Positions 1 to 11,097 of a stretch of 64,000 nt of DNA are shown here, one piece after another. The stretch is from the NCBI GenBank assembly GCA_037043455.1, contig JAWPHD010001144.1:289070-353069 (forward strand), read 5' to 3'. The number at the start of each line of letters is the position of its first letter. Position 1 is the first letter of the stretch. The position numbers were made by a program, and so were the translations under genes. The DNA comes from Cyrtodaria siliqua. Taxonomy: Eukaryota > Mollusca > Bivalvia > Adapedonta > Hiatellidae. The notes under the pieces were generated by a model that made no database searches, was not told the DNA's origin, and was given only the letters and a program-made list of their open reading frames with translations.

Positions 1-732
1 CTGAACCTTAGTGGAAGCCCTGTGTACATAAGGACGGGCAGTGATGAACATTTTAAAGTTAATTTTTCAGAGGTCGAGCAGTCACTTAAATAGTCTCAGA
101 TACACCAAACATTTCTTCCCATACCTGTTACGAATTTAAAGGCCTTCAAGGCGTCGCTATTTTCCGACATCCCTTAAATCGACATAAACCGACATATGAT
201 GATTTCCCACTGTTAATGACTGTGTTTCACAGTTTGAATCGATTGTACTCAGTATTTGAACAGTTATCGACACAATACCCAAAACATTTGAAATAAATTA
301 CTGTTCTCTGAAAATATATATGAATTGATAGCGACCATAAGATAACATTTTACTGCAGCTTGTATGGCAAAACCACATTTATATATTAAATATGTGTATA
401 TTTTTTAATTCCTATAATTTTTCAGCAAAAATATATGGTTTCAGAAATTAATTTTTGTTTTCATACCTGATTCTCTTCTTAATTGTTGACATCCATCGTG
501 AAAGAATCGCAAGTTTTAGAGAACCCACTAGCTACATTCTTGGTGTATGGTGGAATATATGAGATATGTCAATCAGCTTAATGTTGATTCTATATAATAT
601 TATACTGAAAAAAACCTTTTTGCAAGTACTTATGTACATTTAGCTTAAAGAAATTGAATGCTCTTTTATAATGTGAAGTATTATAAAACATTTGCTTGAC
701 ATTATAAAAATCTTTCATGGGTATCCGGTGAA
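1..732. other. AT-rich intergenic stretch, nothing recognised
   Basis: No open frame, splice-bounded exon, tRNA fold or repeat could be supported here. The sequence is AT-rich with short A/T runs. Confidence 0.5.
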
Positions 733-832
733 GATGGGGAATTCCAACCCGAGGTATAAGTGCTTTTATCGGAACCGAGGCGCTTCCAATGTTCCGATTA
801 TAACACTTATACAGAGGGTTGGAATTTCCTAT
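733..832. repeat. Imperfect hairpin, about 100 bp
   Basis: The left arm (GATGGGGAATTCCAACCC...) pairs with the right arm (...GGGTTGGAATTTCCTATC) over about 40 positions with a few mismatches. The apex contains ACCGAGGCGC, related to the CTCGG-type apex of other hairpins in this window. It looks like a small foldback element; no target duplication was identified. Confidence 0.7.
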
Positions 833-834
833 CT

Positions 835-1885
835 TAAACGAATATCATGATAGATTCTTTTTCTTGCATATCAGATATATGTTGTGCGTTGACGCTGCCA
901 GCTACTAACGTTTTGCATGTTTTCCTGCATACCGGATGTTGGCGCGCGCGTGACATTTATCTCGATCCTAGGGTGAGATGGAAATATCTAGCCCCGGTAA
1001 TATGACGACTTTCCGTGTCCGGTATGCAAGAAAAGACTTTCCATCCCCCATGTAAAACGTGGATAGCCTTATCCGGTATGCAAGAAGGGTGATCTCTTTC
1101 ACTAATTAGTGATCCAATGTATTTATCATAGTTATGTCCCATTTAGTTAAAACAGCGTATTTCATATTTAAAAATACCAAGATGATAAAGAACATGGTTA
1201 AACGTCATTAAATTACAGTTCTGGGTTTCAAGTTATAAAAACCGCAAAATCAGTTGATACTTCCCTTGTCATTGTAATGAAATAACGAACACATTTAAAA
1301 AAAATGAAATTACCTCCCTTTACATAGAAATAAGAACGAAATTATAATATCTGTACAGCAGGTAGGTTAAAACATTTTGTTCGCAGATAACGTTTCAAAC
1401 ACAGTGCCCGGCATATATCTGCTAATTATGTTAATTATATTGTTAATGACCACTGCCACGCATAGCCTAGAATATGCGAAAATGAATTTGCAACGTAACT
1501 TACTTGCTAAACTTATTTTATCAGTATAGAAGGTTTACCTTGAAAATAGGCCTGATAACTTGTTGTTTACTTGTTCACTAGCTAATCAGTATAACTAGAA
1601 GTGTTTACAGCAAGCTTAATCATATAGAGAAACAGTGTTATCATAAAAATAGGAAAACAACCGCTTAGTCAGGACGGTTTATTTTATTTTGTATATATTG
1701 GAATTGTATTAAAGCCACCAACTATCCTTATAATCTAAGACAGACTGAGGCAGTATCGATTTTTTTTTTACTTTTTTCCTTAATACAAACAACAATTTAC
1801 AAATTGGCTTTTAACTAGAAATGTTGCTGTAACCAAAAATTGCAAGAGTTTTAGTTTGGAAACTTCTTTCTGTAAAAAGTAAAAA
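835..1885. other. Intergenic stretch, nothing recognised
   Basis: Reading frames here are short and lack exon-like boundaries or protein-like composition. No repeat shared with the rest of the window was noticed. Confidence 0.45.
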
Positions 1886-2116
1886 GTCTCCCCGTGCTAC
1901 GAATCAGTAGTGTTATTTTTACTGGTCCTTTGGGGCCAACGTGCCCAATACAGGTGGCTTTGAAATGGAATACCGCTTAAGCCGGTGCTAGGGGGCGTGA
2001 GAGATGTTGCTTCTTTCATTACTTCTCATGAACAGACTCAATAAAACCGAGTCTGAAGCTTTATTCTTTTAATTGTGTTTGTTGCTCCAAAGGATCACCT
2101 TTATCAGTATTTATTG
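1886..2116 (+). repeat. Dispersed repeat, copy 1 of an adjacent pair
   Basis: A unit of about 231 bp starts at GTCTCC(C/T)CGTGCTACG and ends at TATCAGTATTTATTG. It contains a conserved block around CTTCTTTCATTACTTCTC followed by AATAAAACCGAGTCTG. The second copy follows after 46 bp at 2163. The internal AATAAA suggests a retroposed 3' end or SINE-like unit, but no tRNA head is visible. The core resembles a block I associate with dispersed molluscan repeats; that is recollection, not a search. Confidence 0.75.
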
Positions 2117-2162
2117 ACATTCACACTAGCGTTCGTTTAGTGCAGTGTGGCGGCTGTAAAAC

Positions 2163-2394
2163 GTCTCCTCGTGCTACGAATCAGTAGTGTTATTTTAACT
2201 GGTCCTTTGGGACCAACGAGCCCAATATAGGTGGCTTTGAAGTAGAATACCGCTTAAGCCGGTGCTAGGGGGCGTAAGAGGTGTTGCTTCTTTCATTACT
2301 TCTCATGAACAGACTAAATAAAACCGAATCTGATGCTTTATTCTCTTAATTGTGTTTGTTGCTCCCAAAGGATGACCTTTATCAGTATTTATTG
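2163..2394 (+). repeat. Dispersed repeat, copy 2 of an adjacent pair
   Basis: Nearly the same 230-bp sequence as 1886-2116 in the same orientation, with scattered substitutions (GGGACC for GGGGCC, AATCTGATGC for GAGTCTGAAGC). The spacing and divergence suggest an old tandem duplication or paired insertion. Confidence 0.75.
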
Positions 2395-2775
2395 TTATTG
2401 TTTACATTATTTCTTGCGTAAATACTGGAAATCAAAGATAAACACATTTCTTAGATTTGATCATTGTTGAGCTGTCGACGTGTCCTTTTATCTTACATAA
2501 CTGTTTGAGTAAAATAATCTGATGTCATTACGCCTGGTTTCCCAAACAGATAAAAGTGTGTACGTAACACACACAATATGCAGTATTGTAGTTTTCTATG
2601 AAACATTTAACTGTCTAATGTGAGTTAGAAATACCTTTACAGAAATACAAGAAAAACTATAACATATGTGTTATATAGCATGGGGAGTATGGACATAATG
2701 TATGTAGATATAAACATCGAACAGGAAATGTAACAATCAGGGACCACACTCAACCAAAAACATGCATGGAAATAA

Positions 2776-2935
2776 ACAACTTGTCACTGAAGGGATAATT
2801 AATTCATAATTTTATCATGAATTTGACAAACAACATGTCACTGAAGGGATAATTAATTCATAATTTTAGCATGAATTTTACAAACAACATGTCACTGAAT
2901 GGATAATTACTTCATAATTTTAGCGAATTTGACCA
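2776..2935 (+). repeat. 54-bp tandem repeat, three copies
   Basis: TGTCACTGAAGGGATAATTA recurs with starts at 2782, 2836 and 2890, an exact 54-bp spacing. The third copy is truncated and diverged (TGAATGGATAATTACTTC). No coding or regulatory meaning is visible. Confidence 0.85.
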
Positions 2936-3260
2936 GTCGATGAACAATAAAAAGACGCTCTTATACATTTGGGTAGGATATAAACTGTGCAAAAACACAT
3001 TGGAGACATAACTATCAGCGATTATAATATATATATATTCATCACATAACTTACGGTGTGGGAATGGAAAAACACCATTCTATAATTTCAATATACCACT
3101 AGTTATGCAAATAAGTCTAGTATGCGCTGTCAAAAAAAAATCGATAATGACTATGATCCAATTCCCACGGTTTATGTCGGTTTCGCGTGTTAAAGCGACA
3201 GGCAAAATGCAATTAAAGTCAATATGTGAGTTATGTGATAAATATAATATAACATTCGTT

Positions 3261-3358
3261 CTCATTCATTATTGAATTTATTAAACTCGTTAGCAAAAAT
3301 GGTATAATGCTCGGCAATCATTTTGCCAACTCGTTTAATAAATGCAATAATGAATGAG
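3261..3358. repeat. Hairpin related to the one at 60.24 kb
   Basis: The arms CTCATTCATTATTG...TTATTAAACTCGTT and AACTCGTTTAATAAAT...CAATAATGAATGAG pair almost fully, with CTCGGC at the apex. Flanking sequence (GTTATGTGATAAA before, CTCATGTAAGATCCTCT after) also matches the hairpin at 60,241-60,370. These are therefore two members of one dispersed family. Confidence 0.8.
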
Positions 3359-3654
3359 TACTCATGTAAGATCCTCTGTATATGTATAGATGATTCAAAG
3401 ATAATTAAGAACCACTGTAAACAAATTTCGATAATTTCATTTTCAATTTAGGTAGGGCAGCGTTACGTGCTTATGTTATAGCATTAATCTAAAAATGGAT
3501 TATAACTCATGAAGGATAAATATAACCTGGTGTACAGATGATTCAACGATAAGTCATAACCGCTGTAAAAAAATAATTCCATTGTAATATAGGTAGGGCA
3601 GCATTATGTGTTTATGTTGTAGCAGTAATCTAAAAATGGATTAGTGTATAGTTT

Positions 3655-3732
3655 GTTTGGCCCAGTGGATACAATAACATACTTCAAAGTGATGTTTTTG
3701 CTGAATAGGGTCACGGGTTCGAGCCGTACGAG
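3655..3732 (+). repeat. tRNA-like sequence, probably a SINE head
   Basis: It has an A-box-like TGGCCCAGTGG and a B-box-like GGGTTCGAGCC about 50 bp apart, the pol III promoter layout of tRNAs. The anticodon arm does not form a clean stem. A decayed tRNA-derived element is more likely than a working tRNA. Confidence 0.45.
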
Positions 3733-4287
3733 TTTATATTTTATTTTTTCAATGTATTTAAAAAAAATACATAACTACGGTTTATATGATTTGAAATGTT
3801 TTTAAAGACATTATTTATCGTGAAAAGAAATAGACTTGTATAAATATTAAAATTTGCACAATTACAACATGTATTTCCTTGTAACACTCCAAATTTGCAC
3901 GGGGCTCCTAGATACATTCCAAGAAAAAACACACATATAAATAGAAAGACCCCCAGAAAATCACAGCTGAAGCCATGGTAACAATTAATATGTAACCGTG
4001 TCATTGAGGCGGAAAAGCGCTACTGGCCGTTGAAAGAGATGTAGACGATCATCGTCGCATCAAATGATGAGCAGACAGATACTGCTAGCGAAGGCGAATA
4101 CTGGTAATCACTATAGTTGCTATTGTTTGACAAATATAGAGAAAAATAATATAATTTATTATAATATAAAGCATAGGCTACATGAAAGAAAAAAAGTAAT
4201 AAAAAGTGAAGTGAAAACATAATTAATATTAAATTTAAAAAACTGACATCTTGAATGGAGTAAAATTTATAAAATAAAAAGTCTGTA

Positions 4288-4353
4288 AAACATGAGATTC
4301 GAACTCGCAACGCTGGCTTAGCAGCCTTGCGTCTTACCTCTACACTACTGCAT
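4288..4353 (-). repeat. tRNA-Ser(GCT)-like sequence, degraded
   Basis: On the minus strand, GTAGTGTAGAGGTAAGACGC precedes a loop containing GCT (GGCTGCTAAGCC), then a B box GAGTTCGAATCTC. The anticodon and T stems carry mismatches, so this looks like a tRNA pseudogene or SINE head. Confidence 0.4.
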
Positions 4354-4705
4354 TGTCAATCAGCATTTGCGTCTTCTTATTGCATGTATTTATCTATATG
4401 CTATCGTCACACTAATCAGATTGTATGCAATATAATTATATTTAAAATGAACATGCCTTATTACTATTCATTTTGAACCATCTATAGATATATATATATA
4501 TATACATCTAGTTTTAATATGTTTACATGCATCTTTTAAACTATAGCCCTATAACCCAGTTTTTCACAGTAATCAATTGTACGATTCGAAATGATTTATA
4601 CTCACAACATATTAATTATGCGATAAATGATTTTATTAAAGGTATTTATTTTAAGAACTCTGATTCTGTCAAAAGTGTGTGTACATCTCAGTAAGTGTGA
4701 CAGGT

Positions 4706-4773
4706 TTCCTGTCAGGATTTGAACCTGCATCTCTTTTCTCGAAAGAAAAGCATGCTTCCTTGCACAACAGAAA
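4706..4773 (-). tRNA. tRNA-like sequence with intact acceptor and T stems
   Basis: On the minus strand the acceptor strands TTTCTGT and ACAGGAA pair over 7 bp with one G-U. The T arm has a CAGG/CCTG stem and a B-box-like GGTTCAAATCC. The anticodon stem CTTTT/AAAAG is perfect, but its loop CTTTCGAG has 8 nt, so the identity (perhaps Arg TCG) is unsafe. It may be a tRNA pseudogene. No T-run terminator follows closely. Confidence 0.4.
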
Positions 4774-4799
4774 TGGTCCCAAAAGCACAAACCGAGTGT

Positions 4800-5454
4800 A
4801 CAACAAGAACATTCTCAGCGAGGCATATATGTCCGTCGTATAACATACCTAGTCCGCATTAGACATTATTGGTAATGTAGAATCATGGAAAGAGGATGTA
4901 TTTAAATAGTTTGGAATTATTTCTACCAAGTAAAGTTTCGTATTAAAAGAGTATGAGAGCGGACCTTTCGAAATGACCGAACACGATAAATACGAAATAT
5001 TGCAGTCACGGTTTGATTGAGACTGTTCATGAACAGTAGTGAAATATGCTTGCTACCGTTCACGCCACCTAGCCCCGGGTTGAGCAGAACTCATTATTCA
5101 TAAAATCAAATCATTATTCCAGTTAAACCTTTTTTCTAGGGAACATAACTCGAAAATATTCATTTAATAGTTATGTGTCCTTTATATTTTGTGAGGAAAT
5201 AATGGTAATTGTTGTTTCAAAGCCTTAGTACTCATAACTAGAAAGTAGAAGGGACGTCTATCAGTATTTTTTGAACCGCACTTGACACACACTTTAAAAT
5301 GTTCAAGCTATTTGTTGTTTTGATGTTTGAACTTATTAAAATCCAGTATTCAGTAGTACCATTATCTTATGTTTGTTGTTTCAATCAGCAAGGTGATCAA
5401 TCGTGGGGCAAATGTCGACCATTAGGGATGTTACGATATACCGATGTAGCAGTA
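4800..5454. other. Intergenic stretch, nothing recognised
   Basis: AT-rich sequence without supportable genes. Phrases such as GAGACTGTTCATGAACAGTAGT are palindromic and recur loosely near 54.56 kb (GAGACTATTCATC), suggesting a further dispersed repeat. Confidence 0.4.
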
Positions 5455-5630
5455 TATTGAATTGATTGAATTGGATTTTATAGTCGCACCAACAGCTAAG
5501 GTCATATGGCGACTTTCCAGCTTCCATTGGTGGAGGAAGACCCCAGGTGCCCCTCGGGCAATTTTCGTGCACGGGCGGGCACCTGGGTAGAACCACCGAC
5601 GTTCCGCAAGCCAGCTGGATAGCTTCCTCA
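5455..5630 (-). mobile_element. SINE family B, 5'-truncated copy
   Basis: Read on the minus strand it has the body of the full SINE at 27,686-27,936: AGCTATCCAGCTGGCTTGCG, then GGTGGTTCTACCCAGGTGCC, GTGCACGAAAATTGCCCGAG, CTTCCTCCACCA and CGCCATATGACCTTAGCTG. It ends in an AATTCAATCAATTCAA tail. The tRNA-derived head is missing, as is usual for 5'-truncated retroposons. Confidence 0.8.
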
Positions 5631-5639
5631 ACCAGTATA

Positions 5640-6330
5640 TTGCGATATGTACATGAAAATATGGGTATGGTATCGGAATAATTATTTAAAAAAATATTGA
5701 CCTTTCCACTTAAACAAAATAGAAGGTTTTAAAGTGTTTTCATTCATCTAAAGATGTCCTGAGATATAGGTAAAATTCTAAAGGATCAGAGATTTGTAAA
5801 AACTGGGATATTTTGGGCCAAAAGTTGCAAATTTGCAAAAGGGGTCGCTGGCTTCTAGCACTTGTTATTTCAATTACTAGGTTGACCAATTAAAGAAGCA
5901 ATCGATATAGTGATGCTATTTAACATGTTGTTATGTCACTGAAGGAACTAAAGTTTATGTCCTCAGGCGTTAATTGTATATTCAGTCAAATGGCCCCTAT
6001 TGATTTGTCACGTGTACATACCATCCTTTGCATCGCTGACTAGTAACATGGCCATTGCATGAACTAGCTGATAAAATCATTTTGTTTTGATGGAAAATCC
6101 GAAGATTGTACACTTAAATCCGGAGATCCGGAGCGGATTTTATCCGGGATTTGGCAGGCCTGAAATCGGAATATCCAATAAAAAATGAAGGGTAAACAAA
6201 TGTTATATTAAAATCCTTATCTACAGCGCTAAGGCATCAATAGACAACATGCGTTTATATTAACATATCAGGGCCATTTTACCAGTTTTGGGGAGGGGCC
6301 TTTTGGCCTAAATTGGGGAAGAAATCCATG
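5640..6330. other. Intergenic stretch upstream of the LINE fragment
   Basis: No supportable gene. The sequence GGGGAGGGGCCTTTTGGCC around 6.29 kb is locally GC-rich. Any further LINE coding upstream of 6.33 kb is too decayed to read. Confidence 0.4.
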
Positions 6331-6334
6331 AATG

Positions 6335-7623
6335 GGGAATGAAATTCCCAGAGGTAAGTTTAAAAAATGGGACAGTCAGATTAAAATACTACAAGATATG
6401 TGTTTTAATTTCCTATGGAATAATCACCCAGACAAATTAAAGAGAACTGTTGTAACCCAAGATTATGAACATGGGGATTAAGAATGATTAATATTAAACA
6501 ATTCATATATTCATTGAAACTAACATGGATTAGAAGATTCCTAGTTGGAGATAAAAAATGTATAAAAATCCATAAACATATGTATCCATTTACGACTAAG
6601 ATGTTATTTCTGGGTAATGATTATGTAAAAAATAAATTGCAAAATATATGCAATCCCTTTTGGAAGGATGTATACACAAGTCTGGATACTCTATTAAATG
6701 TTAAACCACTGTCATGGAAACAATTTCTAACACAGCCGTTATGGTACAACAATAACATTAAGATCGGAAGATCAAGTGTATTTTATAAGAGATGGTATGA
6801 CAAAGGTATTATATTTATTAATGATCTAATGGATAACAATGGTAATCTGCTTTCTTTTAGACTATTTATAGAAAAGTTTAGCATACTTTCAAATTTTATA
6901 GAATATAAAGGTATGACTGCGGCAATTAGGGAGTACCTTCAAAATCTGAATTTTGCACTTCTGGTCATCAACCTAGAAAACCCTGTTTGCCCATTAGCAG
7001 TTTCTCTCATAACTGGAACAAAAAAGGGCTGTCGCCCTATTTATGAAGTTTTAAATAAATCAGCGGTGCAGCCAACATCTATTGCAAAATGGGGTCAGTA
7101 CGGTTTAAATATAGACAGAGATTGGAATAAACTATTTAAAATACCTTTCATTTGCACAAAAGATACAAAGTTACGATGGTTTCAAGTAAAAATGAATCAC
7201 AGAATTACTGCCACAAACCTCCTTCTGACAAAAATGAAAATAAAAAATGACAATTCATGTAGTTTTTGCACTGATACTTCAGAAACCATTATTCATTTAT
7301 TTTGGGAATGCAGATATTTAAAAACATTTTGGGATAATTTCAAGTTTACTAGCACAGAAAAGAATATACAAATTCAACCGGAATGGACTATGAAAATTAT
7401 TATTTTTGGTTCCATTCAATATGACATTGTTTTAAATAAATTACTTCTACATGCAAAATACTTCATATATAAGTGCAAGTTAGATATGAGATCGCCATTC
7501 TTTGGAAATTTTAAACCACAAATTAAATACCTATATCATACTGAAAAAATAAACGCTATTAAAAATAATCAATTGGAAAAATTTGAAAAGCCCTGGTTGG
7601 CATATAAAACCCTTTTACACTAA
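6335..7623 (+). pseudogene. LINE (L1-like) ORF2 C-terminal fragment, frameshifted
   Basis: The main open frame runs 6484-7623 (379 codons) and reads as the region downstream of the reverse-transcriptase core in non-LTR retrotransposon ORF2 proteins. The N-terminal part has IKQFIYSLKLTWIRRFL, then SSVFYKRWYDKGIIFINDL (about residues 98-116). A zf-RVT-type motif lies near residues 257-276 (CSFC then HLFWEC; Cys259, Cys262, His271, Cys276). Coding continues upstream to about 6335 in another frame (KILQDMCFNFLWNN). The switch lies in the G run at 6473-6476, so one base appears lost. The polymerase core and endonuclease are absent. The same family lies inside elements A and B. Confidence 0.85.
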
Positions 7624-8394
7624 TCAAATCCTTTTTCGCTAAATGTTACTCTGTGCTTTTAGTAAATAACAACGGTAAATATATTGTTGCACTACGTTTC
7701 CCACTGTTCCCATTGAGTAATGAAGAGTCACATCTCCATAGAAACATCTTGTCCTTTTTTTTATCCTGTTTATATACCACAACTTTTTTTCCAAGAATAT
7801 AATAGGAAAACTCAGTGGAGATATTACATAGGTCTGGTATAAAGTCACATGCATGTCTCATTGTTCTAATATTTGTGAGTGTCAATGTAACATAACTTTT
7901 TTTCAATATAAATATATGTAAATCACCCACTGGGTTTTTTGAAAAGAAAAAGTTTGTTTGCGATTTTAGAATGAATGCAAAATATAATAAATAAGTAACG
8001 TTTATCATTTGAAGATTGTGAAATTAAATGTCTTCCAATTTTTAAAGGTACATGCCAATCATGACATATTATCCACTGAAGATATTTTGAAATATATACA
8101 TATTGCAATGCCTCCCTTTAACAAATTTGGCCAATATTCATGTTTGCACTCATTCTGAAATCGTAAAGAAAGAAAAAACCTCCCCATTTGTTTATGTCTA
8201 TATTAAGATATGCTTTAGTCTAGCTTCTGTAAATATTTGTTGTATTATATTTAAATACATATTTGACGCATATTTTATCATATAACTGTACGGTTTGCTG
8301 AGGGGTGGCCCACCCCGACCCTCACAAACCTATGACAGGGTGAATAAATGGATCACCATTAATTTGGTGATTGAAATTAAAAAAAAAAAAAAAA
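7624..8394 (+). mobile_element. Probable 3' UTR and poly(A) tail of the LINE copy
   Basis: After the LINE stop codon, non-coding AT-rich sequence runs to an A run of about 15 bases at 8379-8394. The preceding short GC-rich piece (GAGGGGTGGCCCACCCCGAC) could belong to the 3' end. Assignment to the LINE rests on position and the A tail only. Confidence 0.45.
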
Positions 8395-8661
8395 GTTTAA
8401 AAAATGGGAAAAACTGCATGATTTTAAAAGAAATTTGGATGGGCCTTATACAGGCCGCTGCAAAGAAGGATAAACAGGCCCTGCATATTTATGGCTCCTT
8501 TTATACTTATAAAAATGAGTATAACTTCTAATATAAGTTTGTAAGTCTTTATGAAAGGATTCCATGCTTTACGAGCTGAGTCAAACGCCACTAATGGAGG
8601 ATTATTATAATTATGTAAACCCCTGTAAACGAAGGGCAGAGTCACTATATCGTTCGGGTAG

Positions 8662-8825
8662 TCTTGATCATCTTTGACGCTTGATTGTAAATACGAACGT
8701 CTCGACACTTTGTGCAGAAAAAAATTTAAACCGGAAACGTGTGTCTGTAATTTTTTTAAATTACAGTATTTTTCACCATCCACATTTAGTTCGCCGATAC
8801 AATGATGAAGTTTCCCTCTTTGTTT
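8662..8825 (+). repeat. Dispersed repeat shared with 34.4 kb
   Basis: About 160 bp (CTTGATCATCTTTGACGCTT, CTTTGTGCAGAAA, AACCGGAAAC, ACATTTAGTTCG, GAAGTTTCCCTCTTT) aligns with 34,404-34,575 in the same orientation at moderate divergence. No ends or target duplications were resolved. Confidence 0.7.
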
Positions 8826-8829
8826 ATCC

Positions 8830-9735
8830 CCCGAGGAAGAGGAACTACCATGTTGGTTTTAAATCAATATATTTATGTGAGTATTCATTGGATTTACATT
8901 TCAAGCATATAAACCGATTATCAATATGTGTATTTACCTATCTTAACCGAAATATTGATTTTATTAACCTTAATAAAGCTGTACGGTTCAAACTTTTCAG
9001 ACGAAGTTGAAAAATATTAAATTTCCATCATTTGTTATTATTCAGGTCAAATGTCACGTGATCGTGACCGGTGCGCCGATAAATATTTCCCGCAAAATTC
9101 AAACAATTTCAAAATTGCGACCAACTTTTCTTTGTGGCACTAGTAATTCTCTTAACATCCAATTGTTTATCTTTAAGGTTTAGACACTAATTATTCTCCG
9201 GGAAGGGTTTGTTCCACTCCAAAAATCCCTCGATGCTGTCAGTTGATAATGGACTTATTTGATGAGGGAAATATGAATGCCTTCACCTCTCGCGAGAATA
9301 TCACGGGAATTTAATTAATATGCAAAATGACAATATGGGGGATATAGTATTGTGTCACTACCATCGATAAAGGTGCATATTTATCATTGCAACTTGGTAA
9401 AATAAACATTAATTGTTGGATTGTTGCGCTAAATTATCGTAAAAAATCGATACAACATCGCAAACATCGTTGAAAGTTCATGACTGTGTGTTTGTAACCA
9501 AGTGGAGACAACTCTCCAAGGGAGAATCAAGACTAAATAAATTCACAAATTTATTTACAACAAGATGAATATATATACAAATGAATACCAATGACAAAGT
9601 AGAAATATCAAAGTTTTAAATCATGTTTAAAAGGATGGTCACTGCATTAGATTAGCTGTTCGGTTTTAATCAGACTGAATATCTGATATCTGTATTTATG
9701 ATATATCTATACTATATCACACGCTATCTTATCTC
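8830..9735. other. Intergenic stretch, nothing recognised
   Basis: No exon-like or repeat structure was recognised. A segment near 9.06-9.12 kb is mildly GC-rich (GTGACCGGTGCGCCG). Confidence 0.4.
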
Positions 9736-9739
9736 TCAA

Positions 9740-10110
9740 AGCTATATCTAGCTGAGTCCTTCCGGTACAGTTACCGGCACTAACACTTCACTCCCGTGTT
9801 ATATTGCATCCCGACCTTAGCGGTTGCTATTCGTCCCGGTATACTTCCGGTGACGTAATCCATACGCGACGCCCACTCGCACGATACTCTCCGGCGATGG
9901 CCCAAGTCCCGGTATTACACATCCGGTGACGTTATCTGCGTAACCAGGCCCTCTTGCATAGCTTCTCCGTGGCTACCGTCTGGTCTGTCGCCCAAATGGC
10001 GAATGATGTCGTTCTCGCGTCCTATGACTGCGTTCCCAACCGACGACCTCGTAGACCACGCTCCCGACGATACGTTCTACATGCTCTACGCTCCTAGCGT
10101 AACGCCTACA
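9740..10110. other. GC-rich, CpG-bearing island of unknown role
   Basis: This 370-bp stretch is clearly richer in C, G and CpG than its surroundings. It contains repeated phrases TTCCGGTGACGTAATCC and ATCCGGTGACGTTATCTG and several CCGGTA. No frame on either strand has convincing splice edges or a recognisable protein. It could be an untranslated or regulatory part of a mobile element, or a decayed exon. Confidence 0.35.
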
Positions 10111-10615
10111 AAATATATACCCAGTCTTACAATGTTATCACAACATGTATTTTATAATAGCGCTAAGGTATCACCATACCTAATACTGATTGCAAAGCAA
10201 TCTTTATTCAGAATGAATAAACCCGAATTATAAACTTTCTTCGAATATACAATATGCTAAACTTTAACAAAACGTGTGAAACAATTACAGATGTAATTTA
10301 TCGACAATGAAATCTCACATTCCTAAATGTAACGCAAACTTACACCATAATAATTCAATCATAGACGGAATGAATAATTAGTTTTACACCCCGTTAACAC
10401 AGTATAGGCTATATTGGTACAGCGACCACAGAGTGATTGAATAACAATGACAATATGAAAACCAACCTCAGAGAGATTTATACTGCACAATAAACAATAA
10501 CCGTTTATGCAATAACGTAATGACAGTTAGAATCCTTCGTAGAAAAGTACCTACAATCTGAATCGCGTATTCCGTTTACTATCTACAGAACAACTGGCAT
10601 TATCAAATGTAAATA

Positions 10616-11097
10616 CACTCAAGAGATATGAAAACGCAACACGGGAATTTCCGCTATATATGGTATATACTGCACACTTAATTGCACATAATATTCCAAA
10701 GAAATCCCAAGATGTTTTGTAAAAACAAAGTTGCAGTTAATTAGGGAAAGGACACAACTGTGATGTTGTAGACGTTTTAATCACACTACACCATGTAACA
10801 AGAACTTCATAAATGTTGAAGTTGCTCTTTGAAAAACCGAGCTAGTTCAGTACTGTATTTAACGTAAATAGTTTCCAAAATTTTCCATCCTAAGTTTGCT
10901 CACATGCTTGAGCCAAACGCGTACTCTGTCAATAATGAAACTTTGAAGGAATACTATTTGCTGTATTATTTGTGGTTTCAGTATTTTTTCAAAAGGAAAG
11001 GTCTTACTTAGCCATGTGCCATTCGATTAAAAGCAGCATATTGTACATACAATATATAGCGGAAATTCCCGTGTTGCGTTTTCATATCTCTTGAGTG
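10616..11097. mobile_element. 482-bp TIR element flanked by TA (mariner-like MITE)
   Basis: The ends CACTCAAGAGATATGAAAAC and the complementary GTTTTCATATCTCTTGAGTG are near-perfect inverted repeats of about 45 bp, continuing through CACGGGAATTTCCGC. TA lies immediately outside both ends (10614-10615, 11098-11099), the target duplication expected of Tc1/mariner transposition. The interior has no transposase frame, so it is non-autonomous. Confidence 0.85.
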
